From assembly GCF_018842675.1 (NCBI RefSeq), contig NZ_JAGTWO010000004.1, forward strand, positions 930,001 through 994,000: a DNA stretch of 64,000 nt, written 5' to 3'. A model generated the notes under the pieces. That model searched no databases. It was not told the origin of the DNA and saw nothing but the letters and a program-made list of their open reading frames with translations. Shown one piece after another: positions 20,251-31,715 of this stretch. The position numbers and the translations under genes are program-made. The stretch is from Candidatus Pantoea bituminis. Its GTDB lineage: Bacteria; Pseudomonadota; Gammaproteobacteria; Enterobacterales; Enterobacteriaceae. Numbering within the stretch: the stretch's first letter is position 1; the number at the start of each line of letters is the position of its first letter.

Positions 20251-21230
20251 TTACAGCCCCAGTTTGATCAGTTTCGGCAGGTTGGCTTTGTCCAGGCTTT
20301 CGGTGTTGTTACCGATGATGGTGTGATTAGCTTCATCCACGTTGACGTTGCCCAAACCTTCGATAGTCATACCCTGTTTAATCGGCTGGTTTTTCTGCAT
20401 CATTTCGGCGACCCGTACAAACACTTCGCCAGCCGTTTCCGGGTTCCAGATATAGCCACCTTTGATCGCACCGCGATTCACCAACTGCGCGCCTTGCCCC
20501 GGACTAAACGCACCAATAACGCAAACTTGATTGATTTTATTGCGGTTCATCACGGCCCGACCGGCACCAATTGGGCCTTGTGAGCCGAAGGCCATGATGC
20601 CTTTCAGATCGGGATATTTAGACATCAGCTCGTTGGTGGTGCGAATTGAGTCATCCAGCGATTCGCCCACACCAAACTTGTCGGTCACCATCTGCATTTT
20701 TGGATAGTGTTCTTTTTGGTAATTCAGCGCAGCGTCAGTCCATTCCTGATGCAATGGCACGGTCAGGCTGCCGACGTACATGGCGTATTTGCCCTCTTCG
20801 TGCATACACTGTGCCAGCGCTTTCATGTGGTTGATGCCATGCGTGGGTGCGTCAACCAACTCGAAATCCCAGTTGGCATATTTCTGACCCGGTGATTCGT
20901 GCGTGATCACTTTTATTCCGGCGTCACGGGCACGTTGCAGCACCGGCTCCAGTACTTTCGGATCGTTGGGTACCACACCAATAATGTCGACTTTCTGCGC
21001 AATCAAATCTTCAATTGCACGTACCTGCAATGCTGGGTCAGCCGCCGTTGGGCCAACCATCCAGGCATCGATGCCACTTTTTCCGCCTGGCTTTTAATGC
21101 CCGCTTCCATGGCGTTAAACCAGGGAATACCACCAATTTTCACGACGATGCCCATGCGTAATTTGTCCGCAGCTTGGGCCTGAACAGCAAACAAGGCGAT
21201 GAGAGAACAGGCGATAAGATGTTTTTTCAT
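20251..21230 (-). pseudogene. Periplasmic sugar-binding protein (LsrB/RhaS/AlsB-like), frameshifted
   Basis: The gene starts at 21230 (RBS GGAG) with a Sec signal MKKHLIACSLIALFAVQAQA (cleavage about residue 20). The reading frame breaks after SQAEKV. Adding one G at 21074-21075 gives SQAEKVGIDAWMVGPTAADP and a 326-residue protein. Features of Peripla_BP_4 binding proteins are present: KIGGIPWFNAMEAG, GVVPNDPKVLEPV, YPDLKGIMAFGSQG. The closest remembered relatives are LsrB and RhaS rather than E. coli AlsB. First transport gene after the regulator, so it sets specificity; the ligand cannot be named from sequence. Confidence 0.78.
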
Positions 21231-21241
21231 AAAGACTCCGT

Positions 21242-22070
21242 TTAATTTTTTATTAGCTGCATTGACTGCGAGCGTTGTGAACAATCAATAATATTCACGC
21301 CGTTCCACGCCAGTTCTTGTTCCAGCTCTTTATCTTTTAATTGGTCAGTAATGAGAAAATCCACATCGCGATAATGACAAATACGCGCGAATGAGGGTCG
21401 TAAAAATTTACTGCTGTCCATCAACAGATGTTTTCTTTCTGCTGCCAGAATCATTTGCTGTTTTAAATGCGCGTTATGTTCATTGCCTTCACGTAAATAA
21501 CCGTCGTTACCTAAACTGCTACAGGAAAAAAGATCTTGTTTATTTGAAACTCTTTTAACGGCTGTTCGGCAACAATGCCGTGGAAATCTTCATAGCGGTC
21601 AGAATATTCCCCGCCTAAGCAAATGGTGCGAATACTGCCGCGTGCTGCCAGCGTCTGCACAATACGTAATGAATTGGTTAATACCGTTAATTCAATATCG
21701 GGTAATTGCCGCGCCAAATAAAAACAGGTGGTACTGCTATCGAGTAATAAACAATCTCCCACGCTGATAAAATCGAGCGCACGTTTGGCAATCGCCATTT
21801 TGGCATCGACGTGTTCATTTATTCTTTGGCGAAAAGATAATTCATATTCATTTATGGCTCGAATATTTCCCTGGATATTGGCTGCTTGCCTTTAGGCAGT
21901 ACTGCACCGCCATGGCTACGTTGTAACAGGCCGCGTTTTTCTAATTGGTTTAAATCTCGACGAATGGTTTCCTGCGAAACATGACACAGTGAAACTAATT
22001 CGGTGACGATAACCCGACCATTAATTGTTAATTCATCAATAATTCGCTGCTGGCGTTCAATCGGCAACAT
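21242..22070 (-). pseudogene. DeoR-family transcriptional regulator of the sugar operon, frameshifted twice
   Basis: Start at 22070 with RBS GGAGG: MLPIERQQRIIDEL. The DeoR helix-turn-helix follows (VIVTELVSLCHVSQETIRRDL, about 20-40). The frame breaks near 21882 (one G missing) and again at a six-base run at 21526-21531. Repairing both gives about 276 residues, with the sugar-phosphate sensor domain including DSSTTCFYLARQL, LTVLTNSLRIV, CLGGEY, NKIFFSCSSLGNDGYL and DSSKF. The effector is presumably a phosphorylated sugar made by the operon. It lies 11 bases before the binding-protein gene, so it is the first gene of the operon. E. coli als uses an RpiR-type regulator instead. Confidence 0.75.
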
Positions 22071-22561
22071 GCTGGCCTCCGATGACAATAAAGTACTGGA
22101 TGGCGCACGGCAAAAATGTGTCCTGGACACGACTCCACAGGGCAATATTTGCTGTGCGAGAGCAAAGTGATGTTTATTAAGTTTTTATGAAAATTTGGAG
22201 GGGGCGTACAAATAAAATGTGATTGATATCACGAAAAAGGCGGTATTAACGGCGATGTCCATGATCGACTCACGTTATAAGCGAGAAAGGGGCAATGACT
22301 ATAGCATGACCGTATTTGACCGTTTCTGTGTATTTGACCGATTCGAGAACAGAGCAAATTGTCCGATGAATCTGATTGAGCGAAAGCGCTGCAAAAACGA
22401 TGATGTTTTCCTAAGCTTCACTCTTTACGGCTTATCACGATGATGAACGCTTTTTAGCCAGTTAATAACGCTTTCTGGGCGCGGTCACAGATTCCGGTCT
22501 TCTTTGGGTTCGCCGTTGCGTTATCATCTCCACTTTAAAGATTTGGGGACCGGTTTTCTTA
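22071..22561. other. Control region between the sugar operon and ypfG
   Basis: About 490 bases without a convincing gene. It holds the CRP site at 22215-22236 and an AT-rich stretch near 22170-22180 (TAATAA on the minus strand) that could be the operon -10. The 74-codon frame at 22219-22443 has no recognisable product. The right part precedes ypfG. Confidence 0.4.
22215..22236. promoter_or_regulatory. CRP-cAMP binding site upstream of the sugar operon
   Basis: AAATGTGA-TTGATA-TCACGAAA matches the CRP consensus (TGTGA-N6-TCACA, flanked by A/T) at 9 of 10 core bases. Its centre lies about 155 bases before the deoR-type start and about 50-55 bases from the AT-rich candidate -10, a spacing compatible with activation. 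This fits catabolite control of a secondary sugar. Confidence 0.65.
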
Positions 22562-23635
22562 ATGTTGCATTGGATTAAATCGCTGTTAGTGTTGTCTTTT
22601 CTTTTTGTTGCCAGCGTGCGGGCCGATCCACTGCAAAAGTCATTTTCTGACTGGCAGATGACCTGCAACAATGCGGCATTTTGCGTGGCACGCAATATTC
22701 CGGGCGACAATGGATTAGTCATGACGATTTCGCGCCACGCCGGGGTGAACGATCGCCCGTTGCTGCGTATCGACTACGGCAGCGCCTACAGCGGTGAGCT
22801 GCCTGGCGGTGATCTGAAAGACAACCTGCTGATTGATCAACGCCGCCTGAAACCCGACCTGAAACACTGGACGGTCGAGTCCCATCATCTCGCTACCAGC
22901 AACGCCATCGCGATCGACGAATTTCTTGATCTGGTCATGGAAGCCAAAAGCCTGCAACTCACGTTTGATCCCAAAGCCCTTATCTCCCTGCGCGGCATGA
23001 AGGCGGCGCTGCTGCTGATGGATGATGTGCAAGGGCGCGTTAACGGCATGAGCGCCTGGATAAAGCGCGGCGATCGCGCAATCTGGGATGTGCCGCCGCA
23101 GCCTAAAGTGCCTGCGCTGCCAGAGGCGCTACCGCAACCTGCGGCGCTGACGCGAGAAGAAACCAGCGGTTTAATCGATTACGGCACCTGGCGCGTTAAC
23201 ACCGATTCCTGTTCGCTTGATCCGATGCGGCGTGAAGTCAGCGTGTCGCCGCTCACTGATACCAAGGCATTGCTGTTGGTGAGCTGTGAAATGGGGGCAT
23301 ATAACGTGATTGATTTAGCTTTCGAAGTGACGCGCGAGCAGCCTTATGTGGCGCGGGGAATTAGCCTGACGCTGCCGTTTACACCGCCAACCATTAATGA
23401 ACGTCAACTTGAATTGATCAATGCCGAATACGATGCGGCAACTGGACAGCTTTATACCTTCGGAAAAGGTCGCGGTTTGGGCGATTGCGGTTCAGCATCG
23501 CGCTGGCAGTTCGATGGCAACAGTTTCGTGCTGGCGGAATATGCTGAGGAATCAACGTGCGACGCGTGGCACAGCAGCGATGACTGGCCCACGTTGTGGG
23601 TGAGCCAGTCGCGTTCCACTCCTCAGCAGCGTTAA
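22562..23635 (+). CDS. ypfG: YpfG, DUF1176 periplasmic protein
   Basis: 357 residues (E. coli YpfG 347). A Sec signal at the N-terminus (MLHWIKSLLVLSFLFVASVRA, cleavage near residue 21) is followed by FSDWQMTCNNAAFCVARN, the DUF1176 hallmark, and later by CSLDPMRREVSV and GLGDCGSASRW. Paired cysteines suggest disulfides in the periplasm. Function unknown in all species. It lies in the E. coli position near tktB, but ampH has been placed between them here; the two stops overlap by 4 bases. Confidence 0.88.
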   Translation: MLHWIKSLLVLSFLFVASVRADPLQKSFSDWQMTCNNAAFCVARNIPGDNGLVMTISRHAGVNDRPLLRIDYGSAYSGELPGGDLKDNLLIDQRRLKPDLKHWTVESHHLATSNAIAIDEFLDLVMEAKSLQLTFDPKALISLRGMKAALLLMDDVQGRVNGMSAWIKRGDRAIWDVPPQPKVPALPEALPQPAALTREETSGLIDYGTWRVNTDSCSLDPMRREVSVSPLTDTKALLLVSCEMGAYNVIDLAFEVTREQPYVARGISLTLPFTPPTINERQLELINAEYDAATGQLYTFGKGRGLGDCGSASRWQFDGNSFVLAEYAEESTCDAWHSSDDWPTLWVSQSRSTPQQR

Positions 23636-24795
23636 GGAATGGCTTGAACCATCATGGGTGAACCGATTTGGTTGCCGACCAGTTCAGCCAGCATGTTATT
23701 TACGCCATCACTCATGGGTGTAAAGCGGGTCAGCGGAGAACGCGTAACCACGACAAACACGCCGATGTTATGCTGCGGCACCATCGCCATATAGGTAATG
23801 AAGCCACCACCGCCGCCGGTTTTTTGAATAATACCCGGACGACCCTCTTTTGGCCCCATATAAACCCAACCCATGCCCAACGCGTCGGCTTTGCCCGGCA
23901 CATCCATGCCTTGCACTTTCTGCAGCTGACTGCGCTGATAAATCAGCGTCTGCATACGATCAACCTGCGGCGTACGTCGGCTGACGGCTGAATTCAGGAA
24001 CTGCTGCATCCAGCGCCCCATATCATCGGGTGTGGAGTAAACGCCGCCGCTGCCAATTGCCGCCAGCGTATTATTACAGGGGCTGGCACCTTTCTCAGCC
24101 ACCATTAAACGTCCGCACTGCTCTGGTGAAGGCGTAAACGTTGTGTCCTTCATGCCCAGCGGGCGAGTAATCAATTGCTGAAACAGCGCGGGATAGGGCA
24201 TGCCTGCGGCGCGTGACAACGCATCGCCCAGTAAATCGTAACCGAGATTGGAGTAGGCTGCATCGGTACCCGGTACCGCTTTCAGGTTTGCCTGTGGCAA
24301 CCAGTTCCAGCGTTCGCTGCGCGTAGGCCAGACGAATACGGGACGATGAGGTTTCCCGCCTGGCTGCTCACGCGGCAGTCCGCTGGTGTGAGTCGATAAG
24401 TTGATCAGACGAATAGGTTGACCGTTGTAGCTGGGTACGCGCGTGCCGGGCGGTGCATATTTACTCAGCGGATCATCAAGGCGAATTTGACCGCGCTCCG
24501 CCATTTTAACCATCACTTCGCTGGTCATCAGTTTGCTCAGCGAGGCGATACGGATCAGGGAATCTTTTTGTGGGCGAACGTTATTACCCGGACGGGTATC
24601 ACCAAAGCTAGTGAATACGCGCTGATTACCGTCAATGGCCACCAGCGCCATACCGGTTGCGCCGCTGCCGTAAAAGATGTGTTCGGCATAGCGATCAACG
24701 ATCTGCGAAGCCAGTAATGGATCGGGCGCGACCTGCGCCATGCTTTTTAATGGAAGCAGAGAAACCATTAAGGCCAGTAAATAAGATGTGCGCAT
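23632..24795 (-). CDS. ampH: AmpH, class C beta-lactamase-like penicillin-binding protein
   Basis: 387 residues from the ATG at 24795 (two codons after a TTG). A Sec signal (about 1-20, ending KSMAQ) precedes a serine hydrolase domain. The catalytic motifs are SLSK (Ser85), YSN (Tyr181) and KTGG (Lys325). Long stretches (YAEHIFYGSGATGMALV, ERGASPCNNTLAAIGSGG-like, MDVPGKADALG) match E. coli AmpH, a bifunctional DD-endopeptidase and DD-carboxypeptidase in peptidoglycan remodelling, with little beta-lactam hydrolysis. In E. coli ampH is next to sbmA, far away; here it is convergent with ypfG. No ampR is adjacent. Confidence 0.92.
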   Translation of the reverse strand: MRTSYLLALMVSLLPLKSMAQVAPDPLLASQIVDRYAEHIFYGSGATGMALVAIDGNQRVFTSFGDTRPGNNVRPQKDSLIRIASLSKLMTSEVMVKMAERGQIRLDDPLSKYAPPGTRVPSYNGQPIRLINLSTHTSGLPREQPGGKPHRPVFVWPTRSERWNWLPQANLKAVPGTDAAYSNLGYDLLGDALSRAAGMPYPALFQQLITRPLGMKDTTFTPSPEQCGRLMVAEKGASPCNNTLAAIGSGGVYSTPDDMGRWMQQFLNSAVSRRTPQVDRMQTLIYQRSQLQKVQGMDVPGKADALGMGWVYMGPKEGRPGIIQKTGGGGGFITYMAMVPQHNIGVFVVVTRSPLTRFTPMSDGVNNMLAELVGNQIGSPMMVQAIP

Positions 24796-24912
24796 TTTCA
24801 ACAGACGAGAGTTCGCTATAAGAATCGGATGGAAATCTATAGTAATCAGTTTGGGCGAGACAGGAAGAGGGGAGAAAAGATTTTTTTATGTTTCAGGCTA
24901 TGAACTGAAATG

Positions 24913-24938
24913 GCCCTTCCCGATTAAGCGGGAAGGGC
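24913..24938 (-). terminator. Hairpin downstream of tktB
   Basis: GCCCTTCCC and GGGAAGGGC form a perfect 9-bp stem eight bases after the tktB stop. The T-tract on the minus strand is poor (CCATTTC), so it may be a weak terminator or an mRNA 3'-end stabiliser. Confidence 0.55.
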
Positions 24939-24945
24939 GAAAGCA

Positions 24946-26946
24946 TTAAACCGGCTTGAGTAATGCTTCGGCATGGCTAACGATATTTTCAATCGTGAAG
25001 CCAAACTCCGTGAACAGCTTGCTGGCAGGCGCAGACTCACCAAACGTGGTCATGCCGACGATGGCACCATCAATACCCACGTATTTGAACCAGTAATCGG
25101 CAATTCCGGCTTCCACGGCAACACGCGCTCTCACCGTTGATGGCAGCACAGATTCACGATAGGCGCTGTCCTGGGCATCAAACAGATCGGTTGACGGTAG
25201 CGACACCACGCGAACTTTGTGGCCGCCCGTTGTCAGCTTCTCCGCAGCGCCCAGCGTGATTTCCATCTCGGAACCTGTTGCGATCAGGATCACTTCCGGC
25301 GTACCGTCACAATCTTTCAGCACATAACCGCCGCGCGCAATGTTGTCGATCTGCGTTTGCGTACGCTCCGGTTGCGCCAGGTTTTGACGCGACAGAATTA
25401 ACGCGGTTGGACCATGATGACGCTCAACGGCGGCTTTCCACGCCACAGCCGTTTCAACCTGGTCGCAAGGACGCCAGACGCTCATATTAGGCGTCAAACG
25501 CAGGCTGGCGAGCTGCTCAACCGGCTGGTGCGTTGGGCCATCTTCACCCAAGCCAATCGAGTCATGGGTATAAACCATGATATGACGCGCTTTCATCAAC
25601 GCTGCCATACGGGCCGCGTTACGTGCGTACTCCACAAACATCAGGAAGGTGGCGGTGTACGGCACAAAACCGCCGTGATGGGCGATACCATTGGCAATCG
25701 CGGTCATACCAAATTCACGTACGCCGTAGTGAATGTAGTTACCGGCGTGATCCTCTTTAATCGATTTGGAACCTGACCAAATGGTGAGGTTACTTGGCGC
25801 GAGATCCGCGGAACCGCCAAGGAATTCTGGCAGCAGCTTGCCGTAAACTTCCAGCGAGTTTTGTGACGCTTTACGGCTGGCGATTTTTTGCGGATTTGCC
25901 TGCAGGTCAGCAATAAATTTCGCGGTATCCGCTTCCCAGGTCGATGGCATTTCGCCATTCATGCGGCGGAGAAATTCCTGCGCCAACTCCGGGTGGGCTT
26001 GCTTGTAGGCGTCCAGCTTGGCATCCCACGCTTTTTCGTGCTCTGCACCGGCTGTTTTCGCATCCCATTGCTGATAAATATCTTGTGGGATTTCGAACGG
26101 CGGATAGTTCCAGCCGAGCTTTTTACGTGTCAGCGCGACTTCTTCTTCGCCCAGCGCCGCGCCATGCGCCTCTTCTTTACCTGCCTTGTTCGGTGAACCG
26201 AAACCGATAACGGTGCGGCAAATAATCAGCGATGGCTTATCGGTAACGCTCTGCGCTTCTTTAATCGCCTTGCTGATGGCTTCGGAATCGTGCCCATCAA
26301 TATCACCGATCACATGCCAGTTATAGGCTTCGAAGCGCTTATGGGTATCGTCGGTAAACCAGCCTTCTGTTTCACCGTCAATGGAGATGCCGTTGTGATC
26401 GTAGAAGCCAATCAATTTGCCCAGACCCAAGGTGCCGGCCAGTGAACACACTTCGTGTGAGATACCTTCCATCAAACAGCCGTCGCCCATGAACACATAA
26501 GTGAAGTGGTCAACGATCTCATGATCGGGACGGTTAAACTGGGCGGCTAAGGTGCGCTCGGCAATCGCCAGGCCTACGGCATTGGCCAGACCTTGACCCA
26601 GCGGGCCCGTGGTAGTTTCTACGCCCGGTGTATAACCAATTTCTGGGTGGCCCGGCGTTTTTGAATGCAGCTGGCGGAAGTTTTTCAGCTCTTCAATCGG
26701 TAAATCGTAGCCGCTCAGGTGCAACAGGCTATAAAGCAGCATTGAGCCGTGACCGTTGGAGAGAATAAAACGGTCACGATCAAGAAAAGCGGGATTGGTT
26801 GGATTATGTTTCAGGAAATCGCGCCATAACACTTCCGCGATGTCCGCCATGCCCATGGGTGCGCCGGGATGGCCTGAGTTTGCTTTCTGTACCGCATCCA
26901 TACTTAATGCACGTATCGCGTTCGCCAACTCTCTGCGTGATGACAT
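24946..26946 (-). CDS. tktB: Transketolase (TktB position)
   Basis: 666 residues, standard transketolase length. Thiamine diphosphate domain: [17 protein letters not shown] near residue 25 and [14 protein letters not shown] near 154 (GDG...N-type motif). Pyrimidine-binding domain: [15 protein letters not shown], and the phosphate-binding TGSEMEI toward the C-terminus. It transfers two-carbon units between pentose and triose phosphates. Named tktB by position (talA-tktB next to maeB, as in E. coli); sequence alone does not separate TktA from TktB. It follows talA after 63 bases in the same unit. Confidence 0.92.
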   Translation of the reverse strand: MSSRRELANAIRALSMDAVQKANSGHPGAPMGMADIAEVLWRDFLKHNPTNPAFLDRDRFILSNGHGSMLLYSLLHLSGYDLPIEELKNFRQLHSKTPGHPEIGYTPGVETTTGPLGQGLANAVGLAIAERTLAAQFNRPDHEIVDHFTYVFMGDGCLMEGISHEVCSLAGTLGLGKLIGFYDHNGISIDGETEGWFTDDTHKRFEAYNWHVIGDIDGHDSEAISKAIKEAQSVTDKPSLIICRTVIGFGSPNKAGKEEAHGAALGEEEVALTRKKLGWNYPPFEIPQDIYQQWDAKTAGAEHEKAWDAKLDAYKQAHPELAQEFLRRMNGEMPSTWEADTAKFIADLQANPQKIASRKASQNSLEVYGKLLPEFLGGSADLAPSNLTIWSGSKSIKEDHAGNYIHYGVREFGMTAIANGIAHHGGFVPYTATFLMFVEYARNAARMAALMKARHIMVYTHDSIGLGEDGPTHQPVEQLASLRLTPNMSVWRPCDQVETAVAWKAAVERHHGPTALILSRQNLAQPERTQTQIDNIARGGYVLKDCDGTPEVILIATGSEMEITLGAAEKLTTGGHKVRVVSLPSTDLFDAQDSAYRESVLPSTVRARVAVEAGIADYWFKYVGIDGAIVGMTTFGESAPASKLFTEFGFTIENIVSHAEALLKPV

Positions 26947-27009
26947 AGGGTTCTCCCTTGTTATACCTGCGGGCGAGAAAGGTCTCGCCCACGAATAATG
27001 TGATGAAAA

Positions 27010-27960
27010 CTACAGACGAGCAGCCAACACATCTTCAAGTTTCTGCTGATCGACAGCAAACTGGCGGATGCCTTCAGACAGTTTTTCTACTGCCATAGGA
27101 TCCTGATTATGTTCCCAACGGAATTCCGCTTCAGAGAGCGACGCCGGCTGGTGGAAGCCTTCAGTAGAAGGTTCAAGTTTACGTTCTAACGGCGCATCGC
27201 TGTTTTGCAGCTCTTCCAACAGGTTGGGTGAAAGGGTCAGGCGGTCACAACCTGCCAGTGCGATGATCTGTTCTACTTTACGGAAGCTCGCGCCCATGAT
27301 GATGGTGCTATAACGATGCTTTTTGTAGTAGTCGTAGATACGACGCACAGATTTCACGCCGGGATCTTCATCGGCTACATACGGGTCCAGCGGTTTACGG
27401 CTGTTGTACCAGTCATAAATACGTCCCACGAACGGTGAAATCAGGAACACGCCAGCTTCGGCACAGGCACGCGCTTGAGCAAAAGAGAACAGCAGCGTCA
27501 GGTTACATTTGATGCCGTTTTTCTCCAGCTCTTCCGCGGCACGAATACCTTCCCAGGTTGACGCCAGCTTGATCAAGATACGAGAGCGATCAATGCCATA
27601 CTCTTCGTACAGGCGAACCAGTTTTTCTGCTTTGGTGACACACATGCCACGATCGAAGGAGAGGCGCGCATCCACTTCGGTCGAAACACGGCCTGGTATG
27701 CTTTTCAGGATTTCCATACCCAGGTTAATGGCCACTTTGTCGCTGGCATTGATGATCTGCGTCTCTTTGCTGCCGCCTTGCTTTTTGGCGTAGTCGATAG
27801 CGTCATCAATCAAATGTTTATAGGCGTCGAGACCGGAAGCTTTAAGGATGAGGGAAGGATTGGTCGTAGCGTCTTCAGGGTGGTAGTTGCGAATCGACTC
27901 GATATCGCCACTGTCCGCCACGACGGTGGTGAACTGTTTTAGGGCTTCTAGCTGGTTCAT
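27010..27960 (-). CDS. talA: Transaldolase A
   Basis: 316 residues from the ATG at 27960, which has RBS GGAG; a longer frame from 28005 adds 15 unrelated residues. The transaldolase signature [11 protein letters not shown] is at about 32-42 and the Schiff-base Lys in [12 protein letters not shown] (about residue 131). It exchanges dihydroxyacetone units between sedoheptulose-7-P and glyceraldehyde-3-P. Cotranscribed with tktB, the pair forms the non-oxidative pentose phosphate branch; in E. coli this copy is RpoS-controlled and not essential. Confidence 0.94.
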   Translation of the reverse strand: MNQLEALKQFTTVVADSGDIESIRNYHPEDATTNPSLILKASGLDAYKHLIDDAIDYAKKQGGSKETQIINASDKVAINLGMEILKSIPGRVSTEVDARLSFDRGMCVTKAEKLVRLYEEYGIDRSRILIKLASTWEGIRAAEELEKNGIKCNLTLLFSFAQARACAEAGVFLISPFVGRIYDWYNSRKPLDPYVADEDPGVKSVRRIYDYYKKHRYSTIIMGASFRKVEQIIALAGCDRLTLSPNLLEELQNSDAPLERKLEPSTEGFHQPASLSEAEFRWEHNQDPMAVEKLSEGIRQFAVDQQKLEDVLAARL

Positions 27961-28310
27961 CTCTAAACTCCTTGAAAAGAAATCATTAAAGCGAAAAGGG
28001 GACACCTTTGGCCTCGCAGCCGTTCTGTTTCCGGTAACACAGGCTCATAACCTTGCAACAGACACTTTCGTATGAAAATGCGGTTTCTCTGATTGTTGCC
28101 AGGGGAATGGAGCGAAATTGCCGTCATGCGGTGTTAAACCGTGGGGTGCGCCTTATTCCACCTATAAGCATAGCAGCCGAAGCAAATGACGCTGGGGGAG
28201 CTGTGACAATCTGTGCCGTTTAACAATGAGCTTCTTTGAGCGCCTTCACCGTCTTGCTGCGTAATGATTCCTATACTGGTGCGACTTTCCCTGGCGACTA
28301 AGGATGCCAA
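27961..28310. other. Divergent region between talA and maeB
   Basis: 350 bases with no gene. It must contain the leftward talA-tktB and rightward maeB promoters. I could not pick out a -10/-35 pair with good spacing or a clear regulator site. An opposite-strand open frame at 28134-28352 overlaps the maeB start and has no known product. Confidence 0.4.
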
Positions 28311-30590
28311 ATGGATGATCAACTGAAGCAAAGCGCGCTCGATTTTCATCAATTTCCTACCCCCGGCAAGATTCAGGTTTCACCCACTAAACCGTTAGCG
28401 ACGCAGCGCGATCTGGCGCTGGCCTACTCGCCAGGCGTGGCAGCACCCTGTTTGGAAATCGCTAAAGATCCGCTGGCGGCGCACAAATACACCGCACGTG
28501 GCAATCTGGTGGCGGTGATCTCCAATGGTACCGCAGTGCTGGGTTTGGGTAACATCGGCGCGCTGGCGGGTAAACCCGTGATGGAAGGTAAAGGCGTCTT
28601 GTTCAAGAAATTCGCGGGCATCGACGTGTTCGACCTCGAAATTGATGAGCTGGATCCTGACAAGCTGATTGAAGTGATTGCCGCACTGGAGCCGACATTT
28701 GGCGGCATTAACCTTGAAGATATCAAAGCGCCCGAATGTTTTTATATTGAACAGCAGCTGCGTAAACGGATGAAGATTCCGGTGTTCCACGACGATCAAC
28801 ACGGCACTGCAATTATCTGTACCGCCGCGGTGATCAATGGCTTAACCATCGTCAATAAAGCCATTTCTGATGTACGACTGGTGGTCTCCGGTGCGGGCGC
28901 TTCTGCTATCGCCTGCCTGAATTTGCTGGTGGCGCTGGGATTGCAGAAGCACAACATTGTGGTCTGCGATTCAAAAGGGGTGATTTATCAAGGTCGTGAA
29001 GAGAACATGGCGCAGACCAAAGCGGAGTACGCCATCAAGGACAACGGCAAGCGTAAGCTGGAAGAGGTGATTACTCATGCAGACATCTTCCTTGGCTGTT
29101 CAGGACCAAAAGCACTGACGCCAGAGATGGTGGAAAAAATGGCCAAAGATCCGCTGATATTGGCGCTGGCAAACCCGGAACCCGAAATCATGCCACCGCT
29201 GGCAAAAGCGGTGCGGCCTGACGCGATTATCTGTACCGGTCGCTCTGACTTCCCTAATCAGGTCAACAATGTGCTGTGCTTTCCCTTTATCTTTCGTGGG
29301 GCGCTTGATGTCGGAGCCACGGCCATCAACGAAGAGATGAAGCTGGCGGCGGTGCATGCCATTGCGGCGCTGGCGCAGGCTGAGCAGAGCGATGTGGTCG
29401 CGTCGGCGTATGACGATCAGGATCTGAGCTTTGGCCCGGAATATTTGATCCCCAAACCGTTTGATCCGCGCTTAATCGTGAAAATCGCGCCCGCCGTGGC
29501 TAAAGCGGCGATGGAGTCTGGGGTTGCGACACGGCCCATTCAAGACTTTGATGCCTATCGCGAACAGCTTACTGAGTTTGTTTATAAAACCAACCTGTTC
29601 ATGAAGCCGATTTTTTCCCAGGCACGCAAAGCGCCAAAACGCGTGGTGTTAGCGGAAGGAGAGGAAATTCGTGTGCTGCATGCAACACAAGAGCTGGTGT
29701 CGCTTGGCATGGCAAAGCCGATTCTCATTGGGCGTCCTAACGTCATTGCGATGCGCCTACAAAAGCAGGGCCTGAAAATTGAGGCGGGTAAAGATTTTGA
29801 GGTGGTGAACAATGAATCCGATCCGCGCTTCAAAGAATACTGGAATGAGTATTACCAGATCATGAAGCGGCGTGGGGTTTCACCGGAAGAGGCGCAGCGC
29901 GCGGTAATCGGCAATCCCACACTGATTGGGGCCATCATGGTGCATCGTGGTGAAGCCGACGCGTTAATCTGCGGCACTATCGGCGATTATCGTAAGCATT
30001 ATGAGGTGATTGAAAATGTATTTGGTTTTCGTGATGACGTGAAGGTGGCGAGTGCCATGAACGCATTGCTGCTGCCCAGCGGCAATACGTTTATCGCTGA
30101 TACCTACGTCAATGAAGATCCAACGCCAGACCAGCTCGCAGATATCACCTTGATGGCCGCTGAAACCGTGCGGCGATTTGGTATTGAACCGCGGATTGCA
30201 CTGCTGTCGCATTCCAGCTATGGGACCTCCAATGCGCCAGGCGCACGTAAAATGCGTGACGCGCTGGCGCTGATTAAACAGCGCGCGCCAGAGCTAGAAA
30301 TTGACGGTGAAATGCACGGCGATGCGGCGTTAATTGAAAGCATCCGCCGCGACGTAATGCCGGATAGCCCGCTGAAAGGGACGGCGAACCTGTTGATCAT
30401 GCCGAACGTCGAAGCGGCGCGTATTAGTTACAACCTACTGCGCGTATCCTGTTCGGAAGGCGTCACGGTCGGGCCGGTGTTGATGGGCATTACCAAGCCG
30501 GTGCATATATTGACGCGCATCGCCTCGGTGCGGCGGATTGTCAATATGGTGGCGTTGGCGGTGGTAGAAGCACAGACCCAACCTTTATAA
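28311..30590 (+). CDS. maeB: MaeB, NADP-dependent malic enzyme with phosphotransacetylase-like domain
   Basis: 759 residues, identical in length to E. coli MaeB. Residues 1-430: malic enzyme with [10 protein letters not shown], the metal-binding [10 protein letters not shown] and NAD(P)-binding [15 protein letters not shown]. Residues about 430-759: a phosphate acetyltransferase-like domain ([39 protein letters not shown]) that is regulatory in E. coli and binds acetyl-CoA. It decarboxylates malate to pyruvate with NADPH. Single gene, oriented away from talA as in E. coli. Confidence 0.95.
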   Translation: MDDQLKQSALDFHQFPTPGKIQVSPTKPLATQRDLALAYSPGVAAPCLEIAKDPLAAHKYTARGNLVAVISNGTAVLGLGNIGALAGKPVMEGKGVLFKKFAGIDVFDLEIDELDPDKLIEVIAALEPTFGGINLEDIKAPECFYIEQQLRKRMKIPVFHDDQHGTAIICTAAVINGLTIVNKAISDVRLVVSGAGASAIACLNLLVALGLQKHNIVVCDSKGVIYQGREENMAQTKAEYAIKDNGKRKLEEVITHADIFLGCSGPKALTPEMVEKMAKDPLILALANPEPEIMPPLAKAVRPDAIICTGRSDFPNQVNNVLCFPFIFRGALDVGATAINEEMKLAAVHAIAALAQAEQSDVVASAYDDQDLSFGPEYLIPKPFDPRLIVKIAPAVAKAAMESGVATRPIQDFDAYREQLTEFVYKTNLFMKPIFSQARKAPKRVVLAEGEEIRVLHATQELVSLGMAKPILIGRPNVIAMRLQKQGLKIEAGKDFEVVNNESDPRFKEYWNEYYQIMKRRGVSPEEAQRAVIGNPTLIGAIMVHRGEADALICGTIGDYRKHYEVIENVFGFRDDVKVASAMNALLLPSGNTFIADTYVNEDPTPDQLADITLMAAETVRRFGIEPRIALLSHSSYGTSNAPGARKMRDALALIKQRAPELEIDGEMHGDAALIESIRRDVMPDSPLKGTANLLIMPNVEAARISYNLLRVSCSEGVTVGPVLMGITKPVHILTRIASVRRIVNMVALAVVEAQTQPL

Positions 30591-30628
30591 CCTGCCTTCA
30601 TACTTGGCGCTGTCTCTGCATTGGCTGC

Positions 30629-30679
30629 AAGCAATCATCCGAATCGCTGACATCAGTAAGCGCATCGGAATGATTGCTT
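30629..30679 (+). repeat. Long imperfect inverted repeat after maeB
   Basis: AAGCAATCATCCGA and TCGGAATGATTGCTT pair over 14 bases with one bulge; the loop itself can pair (GCTGAC/GTAAGC region). It may act as the terminator of maeB (TTTT follows) or be a dispersed palindromic element. Confidence 0.5.
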
Positions 30680-30755
30680 TTGCCGCCTTGATACAGCGCC
30701 CATTATTTTGGCAGGCTGAGCGCAAGCGAATCGCGCAATGGCAAGCTGGATGCCG

Positions 30756-31685
<930 letters not shown>

Positions 31686-31715
31686 TTACTGTTAAAAAAT
31701 TTGGCGTGATTATAC

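Noticed and set aside
14134..22070. Interpretation of the sugar operon as a decaying pseudogene cluster
   Set aside because: The same kind of one-base loss affects cysP, cysK, cysZ, nupC and tRNA genes outside it, so decay specific to this operon is not supported.
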